A stretch of DNA of 64,000 nucleotides from Flabesymbios commensalis (taxonomy: Eukaryota > Annelida > Polychaeta > Terebellida > Flabelligeridae). The DNA lies in the NCBI GenBank assembly GCA_964017125.1, contig OZ024903.1, forward strand, positions 65,556,663 through 65,620,662, given 5' to 3'. A program made the translations under genes and the position numbers. Positions 12,024-24,000 of this stretch are shown piece after piece. Each line of letters opens with the position of its first letter. Position 1 is the first letter of the stretch. Below the pieces are notes generated by a model. That model was not told the DNA's origin and ran no database searches. It saw only the letters and a program-made list of their open reading frames with translations.

Positions 12024-12900
12024 TATTATTTATTCATTAAAACCCCCACAAGTGAGGAAAACATATTATATTGTATATTATACAAACGTATCACATATAA
12101 GAAATATCACAGTACAGGTATATGTATTAAAAGCGGGTCAATAATTTAGTTAAAATATGTGTGGTAGAGTTTCTATTCAGAAAGTCAGCACTATACAACA
12201 CGCCTTGCAATGAGTCTACCACCGCGTCTCTAGCAGAATACTTTTGAGTATATTTAAATGTTGAAAGTGCAGAGAGAAGGGGTGATAGACCCATGTCAAG
12301 TAGTCTGTCAAAAAGCGTGTTTTCACTGTACTTTCCCGGTTAATAAATATTTAGACACAAAAAATGAGCACAGACTCTGTACCGAAGAATTCACTAAAAA
12401 TATCCTTTTCATCAGGCTTACAGACATAGATTTAATACTTTCTTCAATAGGTAAGATACCAAGAGCCGTCAGCAACTTGTAGTGATCAGAGTACCTACTC
12501 AGACCAAGAAAAGCTTTAACAATTGTACCCTGAAGCGACCAAGAAAAGCTTTAACAATTGTACCCTGAAGCGATATATGACGCCGAATTTAACGAACGCC
12601 GATTCAATGAATCCAAAATAGCAGGCGATGAAGTACAATCCAGAAGTATTTCCACGCTCTTAACATCTGTGACTGTTTGCGAAAAGACCACGTCTTCACT
12701 CTTTTTCATACAAGAGCACAACTTTTCACGAGCTGAATAAATTGCGCTCTGGCTGTGTCAATTTGTCTTAAGGGATTGCAACATGGCTGACAGTGACATA
12801 CATATCTATTTGATGTGTCGGTTTGTAGTTGCATTGAAAATGTCCTGAGCAATGCAGCAGCTGGTGTGATGCTTGTTCTTGGGATCCTGGAATCCACTGT
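12024..12900 (-). mobile_element. LINE ORF C-terminal remnant and 3' UTR, minus strand
   Basis: On the minus strand a frame from about 12545 down to 12303 reads LQGTIVKAFLGLSRYSDHYK, then LLTALGILPIEESIK, a layout found in C-terminal parts of some non-LTR retrotransposon proteins (GLSxxS....LLxALxI). A stop follows further on. The minus-strand sequence ends in an A-rich 'aataaataataata' tail at about 12024-12045, as expected for a LINE 3' end. Upstream coding is broken, including by a 37-bp tandem duplication. Clade unknown. Confidence 0.5.
12503..12573. repeat. 37-bp tandem duplication
   Basis: 'gaccaagaaaagctttaac' through 'ccctgaagc' occurs twice head to tail with no difference. Inside the LINE remnant it shifts the reading frame by one base. 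Confidence 0.85.
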
Positions 12901-12984
12901 TGTACAGTTATAATTTTTTGATGAAAATTTAATTTCCTAACCGCATGTTAAGCTGTTAAGCATGTGTCAGGATCAGACAGTCAG

Positions 12985-13280
12985 ACAGACAGATAGACAG
13001 AATGTTTTATTCGCCATAAACATTACAAACATGATGAGTTAATAATGAGACGGTGAAAAGGCAGGAGATCTCCATTAAGATTGAAACAATCGCTGACATG
13101 GAGACCACCTTGTAATGTACATATTATTATTACATAAAAAAACATATTACAGGAAAATGTTGTTTGTACATTTCATAAAACCTTTTAGAAAAAACAAGGA
13201 GATGGTATGAGATGTAGGTACAATTAAAGCTACAATTGTACATCATTTCATAAATTAAAAATGACACGTGAATCACTATT
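12985..13280 (-). mobile_element. Possible second LINE/SINE 3' end, minus strand
   Basis: The minus strand carries 'gttatggcgaataaaaca' followed by 'tctgtctatctgtctgtct', that is, an AATAAA signal and a short simple repeat of the kind that ends non-LTR elements. No coding part is recognised. Confidence 0.35.
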
Positions 13281-14140
13281 TTTATAGCTAAACTAACCTA
13301 TTAAAAAAATTAACCTTCTCATGCAGCCCCCAAGCACGACCGCTAACAAATGACATATAGGGGCCTAGTCCGAAATGTTTACCCAAAGACTGAGCTGATA
13401 CTGGTGGTAAACATAACCGGCCAAACATATGTATACACTAGCGGAAAAAATTATGTAATTTTGATTCAAAATTCCATTGGACGAGTCAAACGAAATAAAC
13501 TGGAATGAATAGAGTGATGAGCCATGAATAATACGGATGATTGATTCCAAAGACCAGCCATTTGTACGACAATGGTGGAATCAGTGAAGTGCGACAGCCA
13601 AACAAGATTATCTCGATTTCTCCATTGAATGTATCTGTGGGTGCATATGTATCATAAAATTAACAGTAAAGAGTTCAAATTACATATATATGATAAAAAC
13701 ACCCATATAATATTCAACATTATCATTATTAAAAATTACTTTGCTACTTAAATTAATTGGTAACAGTATCGAAATTAGTGATGGACTTAACCCTTACACT
13801 GCACGTAAAATTTGCAACATGTATGGTTTCCCACTAAGTAATATCTGGCATGTTTTTTCTTCAAAAAAAACATCTGATAAACAACTGATAACAAAAGCCA
13901 TTATATTACAAAATCAGTCAGTTAGCTATCTTTAAAGCGCAAATGGAAAGACACCACAAGACCAAAGTGGAAAAAAAATTCAATTTTTTTTTCTTTTTTT
14001 TTTTGCGCTTGGTATATTTTGGGCGACTATTGAAGTGTAGGGGTTAATATAATAAATTCTTTAAAAAAATTGTATAATCATTGGTTTATTTTTCCCCATA
14101 TTTATGATATTACTCTCAATAAATCGATACTCTACAGTCA
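13281..14140. other. No gene recognised
   Basis: AT-rich sequence with a poly-A / poly-T patch at about 13970-14003. It lies immediately upstream of the proposed first exon of the coiled-coil gene; no clear core promoter motif was identified. Confidence 0.4.
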
Positions 14141-14159
14141 TTAGGTCAAATCACGGTAG

Positions 14160-14282
14160 TGTACAGACAAGCCTGAGATTTCGTTACAAGATGGAAGATT
14201 CTGACAGTTATCTTCTGTAAAATTTGTGGAAAATGGTTCATAATTTGGCTATTAAACTTAGCATCGACACGAAACTATAAGG
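14160..14282 (+). other. Possible 5' UTR exon of the coiled-coil gene
   Basis: The sequence ends 'aactataagg|gtaagt', a near-consensus splice donor at 14283. It contains two short upstream reading frames (starting 14191 and about 14233), both closed before the donor. It could join to the acceptor at 14915 just before the proposed start codon. The transcription start is unknown; this exon is an inference. Confidence 0.35.
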
Positions 14283-14919
14283 GTAAGTGTTAAATTAGTT
14301 ATTAGGAATTGATTGTGCATATATATGTATTGATATGTTTTAAACTGTATGAGTATACTCACATAATACCCGTATCAAAATATAATGAGTTGATCGCTTG
14401 CTAATGCATGGCATGGCCATTGTTCAGCTATTGCTAACTAAATGAACCCCACAATAATGTAACTGTAGCAAAATTTACCACATAACAATCAGAAGATTTG
14501 CCTCTTCATCTTCATGGTAGAAGCATTTTTTTATGGATTTTCATCCTCATTCTTACCCTCGGTGTGCCCCATGAAGAAGTGTAGGGCAGGCAAACAAAAC
14601 CTATGGTCCTAGTGCGAAATGCACGGAAATTAAATTCAATGCGAAATAAAAGTATATTGCAATATACAGTACATGTAGGTCTATGTTGTAGGGTTTTTGT
14701 ACATTGTAGACTCTATTAGCAACATATTGGTAATATTTCATTATTTATTATTAGTTAAAATATATAATATATTGTACAATATGTCAAAATTCACTTTTTA
14801 GTCATGAATGCTGCTTATATTTGACTTTTGAGTTTGTGATTCAACATCTTCAGCATAATACTAAAATATATATAATAATTCAATATTTATGGCTTGCAGA
14901 TCTGTATTTATTCTAGAGA

Positions 14920-15030
14920 ATGACATCAAATAGAGAACAATTAGAGTGCAGATCATTGGCAGATAAACCTTTGATGCAGTCCTCAGACCAGTCTTCCATC
15001 AATATACCAATACAAGGTGGCCAGCATGTG
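14920..15030 (+). CDS. Coiled-coil gene, coding exon 1
   Basis: ATG at 14920, 37 codons, ending at a 'gtatgt' donor in phase 0. The acceptor-like 'tttattctag' sits just 5' of the start, so this ATG is probably in the second exon of the transcript. The residues are polar and Ser/Gln-rich. Confidence 0.65.
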
Positions 15031-18000
15031 GTATGTACCATTTTGTGTTCCCTGCCTATTTTAAAAAAGGCTGTTGACTATGAATTAACCTTCGTCTGTG
15101 CATTTGTGTGAACCAGAGTATTAAATGCCCTTTAAAAATGGTGTCATATTAGGGTGCTGATCCAATGCTATGGAAGATTTGTTTTCGCTATATTTCGCAA
15201 AAACACATTTGGTGAAAGTATTTGACTATAATTGTTGGCTATTGTCATCTTTAGTAACAGATACTTGTTTATTTTTTATTTTAATCATATGTGTTAGTTC
15301 AGACATTGAACCAGCATCAAGTAGGAACATTATCCTGTGCTTGCTTTTCTGGAAAATGAGCCATAGGCCTACAATGTTCTGATTTGTGAATGAAAAGCTC
15401 TACCCCAGGTTCAGAACACCTCTGACATCAGTTCTTCATGTGTGGATTCTGCTACGCCTTTTTCTACTCAGCACCAGGGGACTGTGCTTTTAATAGGACT
15501 TGCATCTGGAAACTGTGATTTTCCAAAACCCTGGATGCTCATGCAAATGCCTGACTGTAACGTTGCTCAGAGACAAAATTTATTTGCTTTTGGATTCATG
15601 CTCTTTCCAGTCTTTCTCCCTACATCACTGTGATATGAAGCTGTCTGTCCCAGATGAAAATCAATAGTTTTTTTGTGAATGTCTTGGTGAATATGCCAGC
15701 TGTGTAGTGCAGCCGTTGCATGACAACACTGTGTACTATCTCAGAATGAGCTCCAGCCACTTGACAACTCTGAGGCAGTTTTGAAACATCCCACCCTTGA
15801 TATTACTCTGAGAAGTCTCCCTCTTCCCGAGCTGTAGATTTGCTTGGACGGTATATTTTTTTCACAGCTGCCCGATAGCCTATGTCTTGCCCAAATATTT
15901 TATGCAGTTCTTTGCTGCGATTACATGTGTACAGAATGCCAGACAACAGTTCAATAGTGAATGTTCAACAGCGGTTTGTATATGAATTGTCTGGGGGGTG
16001 AACAAACTTGTCTCTACTGTGTGTAAACATCTGTGTAAATGAAATATTTACAATATATATCATCTTTTCCCAACTGGCATGGTCAACGACATTATTAATG
16101 CTAAAACAGATTTCCTATGTTGTGTTAATGTGTATTTGGGGGGACAGATAATTATTGAGTAGGAATTGTTTAGAACTTCATATTCTGATCCACACAAAAT
16201 CATCCTCTTACATGTAGCTCTATGACAAATATTTTGCTAGATATTTGCAAATTTGATTGGCGAATGGGCAGAGTGGTATAGCTTTTCGCAATGAAACTTT
16301 GAAGAAAACATTTTGTGTATGGTTCACATGATTGTTTAATAGCAAACTCTCATCTGCAATGGTGGTCCCACATTATACATACCTAAAAGAGACATAAGCA
16401 TTTGTCAGTAATGATACATGTAAGAATTAAAACACATTGTTTATTTTGTAGACAAGAGGACAACTGAGCCAGTGTAGATATGACCCTGCTGAGAAATGTT
16501 GGAGAGGTCCTATCACATCTTCTAAACAAGACACACTGCGGGTTGGCTATTGTTCATTACTTATAGGGTTCTCTACTATGTCTACAAAATAATTATGTTC
16601 TTGTTTCAGAACTGTTTTCCTGCCAAGTTATCTTATTCAATTTTCACCCGAGTGAAGTTGTGTCTCGCTACCGCAACCCATAACTTAAGTGGTTGAAAAT
16701 TACTCATATTTGTTTAGCATGTTTAATTTGAGACCCAAACAATTGAAAATGTTGTTGTTTAAACTCCGATTTCATTCTCCGTAACAGTGATTTATCCAGC
16801 TAGTAAAACAGACTAAAAACGATTATTATTATGATATATGTGCCATTATTCACTTGCAAGTACAATTTTTTGTAAAGCTAATTTTAAGCTTTACCAAAGG
16901 CCTATGTTGTCATTGTGATTAATGTCCGCCTACCCGGTGTGAACATTAATTGTTTATGAGAAGTGTGAGACTGCCATAGTTTGGATGAAAAATGACTTTA
17001 AAATAGCTCATGTCGCGGAGTGGTGGGTACAGTACTATACATTTATATCGTGCACAGTGCAAGAGCTGTCTCTATAGAACGTACACAATGGGCCTATACA
17101 TGTACACATGTTGGGCATGTCTGAGTGCTGAGGAGTGCACGACATCGGGGCGGTGGTGGGCCAATGTTGGCCCAACACTCTTAGGGTTGGGCCGGCATTG
17201 GACCGATACCATTATGCGGACACAGTGGCAACATTACAACCAAACACGTGCACAATGTCTGCTATGGCTAAACACTATCACTGAGTGAGGCCAATGCCTC
17301 AAATCTGCATTGGACCGATATCATTATGCGGACACAGTGGCAACATTACAACCAAACACGTGCACAATGTCTGCTATGGCTAAACACTATCACTGAGTGA
17401 GGCCAATGCCTCAAATCTGCATTGGACCGATATCATTATGCGGACACAGTGGCAACATTACAACCAAACACGTGCACAATGTCTGCTATGGCTAAACACT
17501 ATCACTGAGTGAGGCCAATGCCTCAAATCTGCATTGGACCGATATCATTATGCGGACACAGTGGCAACATTACAACCAAACACGTGCACAATGTCTGCTA
17601 TGGCTAAACACTATCACTGAGTGAGGCCAATGCCTCAAATCTGCATTGGACCGATATCATTATGCGGACACAGTGGCAACATTACAACCAAACATGTGCA
17701 CAATGTCTGCTATGGCTGAACACTATCACTGAGTGAGGCCAATGCTGGCGACATTGACCAGCAGTAAAACAGAACTCGACCAACGTTACACTTTACTTGT
17801 GATAGACAGTGTCAGTGAACTGGAAATGCTGACCTAAAGTTGGTTTAATGTTGGGCCAGACACTGGTGCAACACTAAACCAACATCAGCTCAATATCCCA
17901 TGTATGCAGGAATTAGACTTGCTATACCGTTCAGTCAAGCTGTCAGTGGTCATATTGCAAGTGTGTGTTGACAGTGCTATAAATCGAATTGTCAGCCAGT

Positions 18001-21000
18001 CCTAGAGGAGACGTCAACACGATACCGGGCTAATGTAGGTCACCATTGACAACAGTAGCACAGCATTAGAACAACACTGTCCCTACATCACACGCTGATC
18101 ACACTCACAGCCACCCAGCAGACAGAAGACGTTGAATCAATATTGGTTCAACATTGGTCCAGGATCTACGACGCTAGCCCAACGTTAGGCCTACATTGAT
18201 TTAACGTCTTGTCAAACACAAACCATTTGTACAACGTCGGCCAAATGTCTTCGACGTTGGTCCAACATTGTACAAATGTTATACAAATGTTTTGTGTTTG
18301 CTGGTGGGCGGCAGCCAGCTATGAAGGCCCTGATTTAGGACGGGAGTCTCGTTTCGCTGAAAAAAAGTTAGGATGATCTTAACTTTTTAAGATAAAACAT
18401 TCTGAAATAGTTCGTTTGCACATGTATGCATTACTACAGACAAAAACAATAAAGTTAAAAAATGTGGTTTTAAAATGTTGTTTTGTCTGGGTTTTTTTAT
18501 GGCTACTGTCCACTAAATTTGCCATCTGGCTCAAAATTTGGCTACAACTTTTTCGAGGTCAGATCGGCCCCTGGGATAGCTATCGTTTGTTTCAACACCT
18601 CTTTCCTTAGGCCACCCTTGGCATTCCAAGGTCAAATTAATTCAATTAACACTTCCCAGGTTCTAGTCCTCCTTTCCATCCAGACATCTTCACTACAGAA
18701 TGTAATTGGTGGGCTAGAAAAGGACACATTAACATGAGATCCTAATGCCATTATCTCGCTCTCAGCACCCTTCGGGTGGTAGGGTTCCACACACTGTTTA
18801 TACACAATTACAAAACCAGTTATGTAAAGCACAGAACCGCAGGGTTCTCGTATGAATAGATTATCATATGGTATGTTCAGTTTTCTGCAACCACTAGTAT
18901 TAATATGAATAAGATCTGTCACTACTGTATTGTATACATTATTATGCCCCAACACAAGGTTAAACACAAATACTATAATTTGTAAAATTTGTCCTAAATG
19001 TCCACCTGCCAGGTATACAGAATTATCTCTTGACTTGTGTTATTATGTTTCAGCTAACTCGTATTATGAAAAAAAATCATCAACAGCAAGAGAAACAGAA
19101 ACAGTCCTCGCTGATGACTAACAAAAAAGTAGGTATGAATATTATGTGGAAGAGACATAATGGAACACTGAAAAATTGTCTTGACATATAAAAAAGCATC
19201 TCCTCGCAAAAACAAACTGAAAAATTACAGGCCTGTGTCCAACTTGAGTTTCATTTCCACTACTCAGGACTATGATCTCCAGTTGCGACATAAACCAACA
19301 TCTTTATGCAGATGAAACTCAAATTTACATGTCTGAATGCTAAGGAATCTTTTGAAATGTCGGGACATTGTTTAATAGGTGTGTAGACTTGGATGACAAG
19401 GTCTAAGCTGGAGCTTAATCTTGGCAAGACAGAATTTCTTCCCATCGGGTGGAAACTTAAGCATGAAAAAACTTAAATAATTTCCCATGCCATGCAAATC
19501 CATCTGCATCAGCAAAAAACCTTGCTGTAGTATTCGACAGTAGCCTGAATTTCCAAAAAAATATATCTGAAACATGTACATAGGTCATGCTTCTATCATA
19601 TCGGTGACCTGTGTCAAATTCGAAAATATCTGCCCTCCAAATAGCTACGCTTCACAAATTAAAGTAGATTTGTTGTTCCCTGTATAAAAACCAAGACTGG
19701 GTCAAGGGCTTTCTCTATATCTGGCCCAGCCTTATGGAATGCTCTGCCTGTGCCCATGCGTAATTAATAATGCCCAAAATAATTTAACCTTTTGGAAATG
19801 ATACTTAAATCTGACCTATTTCATCTGGCTTTCCCACCCTAGCTCCTAGGTGGCCCGGCTCCCTGTTGACGAAGTTGCTTTGGTCTGGATTTTGACACAT
19901 GATCTTGCTAAAGATTTGTTTGCCTCTGAGCTCAACCCACTGAGGCTTCAGACGCTATACCAATTTTATTGATTGATCGATTGCATCCTGGATTTAAACG
20001 AAACAACATCTAAAGATTTGTATATTGAAAGGGGACTGACATTCGTTTTAGGGTGTCGCGCCAGGTTTCTGTCTGGCGGTTGGTGTCCAGCGTCCGGCGT
20101 CACGTTTTCTTGTGGGCGCAAAAACAGCTGGTCAATTTCTTTTGAAATTTTAACATGACATTCCTAGCAACATGGGGATGTGCAAGTGATTTTTTAAAGA
20201 TGCTATCAAAATTCAAAATGGCCGCCAGAGGTCAACTCCAAAAAAATTTGTGGGTGCAAAAACTTTAAAACTTAACGTCAGAAATTATTCAAATTTTACA
20301 ATCACATTCCCCACAATATGGAGATGTGCAGGTGATTTTTTTTAGGGTTTTTCTGAAATTCAAAATGGCTGCCATGGATTAATTTTAATTTTTGGGGTCG
20401 AAAAAACTCAAAAACTTAGTCGTAAATTATTCAATTTTTACAGTCACATTTCCCACGATATGGAGATTTTTTCAAGGTTTTACGGAAATTTAAAATGGCC
20501 TCCATGCATGAACTTCATAATATTTTGTGGGCGCAAAAACTCAAAAATTGAAGTCAGAAATAATGTGCAGGTGATTTTACTGAAATTTAAAATGGTCACC
20601 ACATGTCGACTTTTTAAGTATTTGTGACCGCAAAAACTCTAACCTAATTTATTGCGGGGGATGATATAGGACTGAATTGTAAAATTGATTGCAGTTTTGT
20701 TTGAGCAGATACTATTTTATTGGAGGTGACATTTGGGTAGGTAGGATGATCAGAATTGAGAGAGAAAAGTGGAATATAACATACAGTCTAGAAGGCATTT
20801 CTAACATGTTGCTGCGCCATGCTGCCCTGCATGAGCGCCATATTGCTCTTCCAAAATCCAACTGCCACCATTCCCCTTTTAGCTGCCACCATGCTACCTT
20901 CCACCCACCCTGACCACACATACTGCGTTATATTACTGTGATACATGTTTACATGTAAAGAATGATTGTATATATGCAGCATAGGCCTACATGCATGGTG

Positions 21001-24000
21001 TTGGTCATTAGCATTGCTTTAACATTTGGGTTGCATTTCAGTACAGTAGTAACAATATATTGTACCAATATGACTTGCATTATAATATACCAGTAAAAAC
21101 ACCATACCATGTCCATTAGATATCTTGCCATTATCATTAGATTATTAATAGCTATATGGAGCAGCTAAATATTTCATTTCATTATTGTTGTTAAATCTGT
21201 CTATAATACTATTATATAATATTATTATATATTATAATATTATGTGAAGGTTGAAATTACATATACAGTACGGGTATATGGTTTTACATGTAGGTGGCAA
21301 TGTTTGGTGGCCCCATGCCCTTTTCTAATTAAGCAGTCATCGCCGAGGCAGGCTGCCCACTGTATTCCACACGGTCCGCCGCCACAGTTGTTTGTTTTCA
21401 AGATAGCTACTAATCTATCAACTTCTGCTTCCTCATACTTCACATAGCCATCACATACCCCTGGGGAGTTGTTTTGGTGACATTGTGATCCCCAATCATC
21501 AAACCTTTAATTACTATGGCCACTAACGAAGAAATGCTCGTTAGCGCATTTCAGGAAAAAGTTGTCATCAGATCTTCTTTTAATTTGGCAAATATGTTCA
21601 GCTATGTCAGCCAATGACCTGATTACCTTTTGGAATCTAACAATTTCAAAATGGCCATTTAGCGGCCATTTTGAATTTTGTAATATTTACTTAACTCAAG
21701 AAATGCAAAATGACTGGACCATGGATATAAGACAAAATGTAATGTCTCACACAAGGATAACCCATGAAATTTGACAAATTTCACACTAAAAAATTCAAAA
21801 TGGTCGCCAGTCGGCCATTTTAACTTTTTCTAAAGCGTAACCTTAGATATTTATCAATCATTATGACAGAGACCTACTATCAGCTGCTAAAAAATGCTGA
21901 ACGTATTTCTACTGATGTATTGTACAATGTCAGCGTGTCAGTTTATTGAGCAGTTAATCCTTCTGACAGAGAGTAACAGTGATATGACACAAATAATCCG
22001 TTCGTACTATACCCTGCCCAATGGAGTCGTGTTCATTCACGCGTCAACGAGGCTACACTCACGGCGAAGGTCATAATGGCTCCAACGCGATGACAAAACT
22101 ATACTGATCTTTCACAATGCTCTCGCCTGAGCGATCAGACATATCAGACAGGTTAATCAGTGATCTAGACGCATATATCGCGGACTTGTTTTTTACTGCG
22201 CAGTAGCACGGTATAGTCCAGTAATTAGGGTAATCATCATTTTAATTGAGTTTTGTTGTGTAAAACCATTCAGTTTTTGACATTTTTTCAATTGGGTAAT
22301 TATGTAAATATATGTAGCCTATATGTTGTACTGGTCAGTCAGTTTTTACCCCTCAGCCACTATGGCTGAGGGTTGTATTGAAACTGTTCGGACAGCTAAG
22401 CTCGAAAACTCGAGAAATTTTTCAACTATATGTGCACTACACTATAATCTTAAGATCAATATATCACTATTTTTCAATGTACCTGTCCATCTAACTTGAT
22501 TTCAAATACCAGTGTATGTTTTATTTGTAGAAGATAACAACAAAGAAGCTGGACATTTCAGATTCAGAAGAAGAAGAGATTTATGTATGACTATTATATA
22601 TCTGAATTATGTAGATAATCATTATAATGTACATAAGCGCCTATGGTCAACAACGAGGTAGCATTTTTGCCATAATCATTATCTGACCTGCTTGGTGTCC
22701 TATATTCCACCAGACATCCTGTTACTAGTCGGCTATTGCCTTTTTGTACATGTTATTTGTGCTTGAAATAACAGTTTTAAAGGTTATCTGTGTTTTAAAT
22801 CTCCAAGATTAGACTAATAATCATAACAAATTCATGTATCAGCTAATAATTCTCACTCGTGTCTAGTAGCTGAAAACTGTGAATATTCAATATGGCACTT
22901 CAAGAGTTAAATATATATATATTTAAAAAAAAAAGGATTTAACAATAAGCATCGCTTTCTATTTCTGTCAATTGTTGTATAATGTGGCATTTCTATTTGT
23001 TTATAATTTTATTATTCCTTTCAGGACACTACTCAAGATAGTTGGGAGGACGATGAAATTGTGGTGGACAAAGACATCAAGACTCCTTTCAGTTCTCACG
23101 AGGAGGCACACTGTGCAGTGTGGACTACTCCCAGAAAAGATATTCTTGAAGACAAGTAGGTGATTGTACTTAAAACAGCTCAACACCCTTTTAGATCATG
23201 TTATTGTTATACTGTAAGAGAAAGCTGTATGTCCTCGGTGGCTTTAAAAATGTTAAATTTCATTATTGAAAAGCCTTGAAAAAGTCTTAAATTTCATACT
23301 TGCTCAAGTGTACCAACCCTGCATTATTGTAAAGCAGGTCCTTCTCAGTTGTTTTAATATAAGTTTAGTCCTAATAATACCCTTATGAAAATGAGGCGAT
23401 TGTGTATCACAATTTTCCAGAATTGAGTGATTATTTAAATATTTATCCTTTTTCTTATAAATCAGACAGAAAATTTTCAATTGGGACCGCCCTGCCGGGG
23501 ATACAGGCTCGGCCAGTTTCACGTCATCATCACAAGAAGTTGTGAGGCTACAGCATGATGTGAAGAAAAAAGACCATGCTTTGGAAATCCTTAGAAAGCA
23601 TTTGTTGCAATCTCAAACAGAAAATTTTCAACTTGTGCAGAAATTAGATAGGTAAATTACAGTTTAGTTAGTTATGGTTATTAACACTTGTCTTGCTTAA
23701 TTTATTTTAGTTCTCAACCACGTGAGGTCGTGTCTCGCTACCATGATCCACAGCCTCAAGTGGTTGAAAATTACTCATATTTGTTCAATTTCAGACCAAA
23801 CATTTACAAATTTTGCTGTTTAAACTTTTTATTCCCAATAACAGTGATTACATCGGCTAATAAAATAGATGGAAAACGGCTATTGTCGTGATTACCAGGC
23901 AAGGAGTTCACACTTGTCCTCTGGGTTGTCACTTGGTATGTTTCATTCATTTAAAGTTGGAGCACATTAAAAAAAGCTTAAGCATCGAATAACTACAAAT

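Noticed and set aside
17202-17761. CRISPR-like array
   Set aside because: The 112-bp period is a head-to-tail repeat with no variable spacers, in animal DNA.
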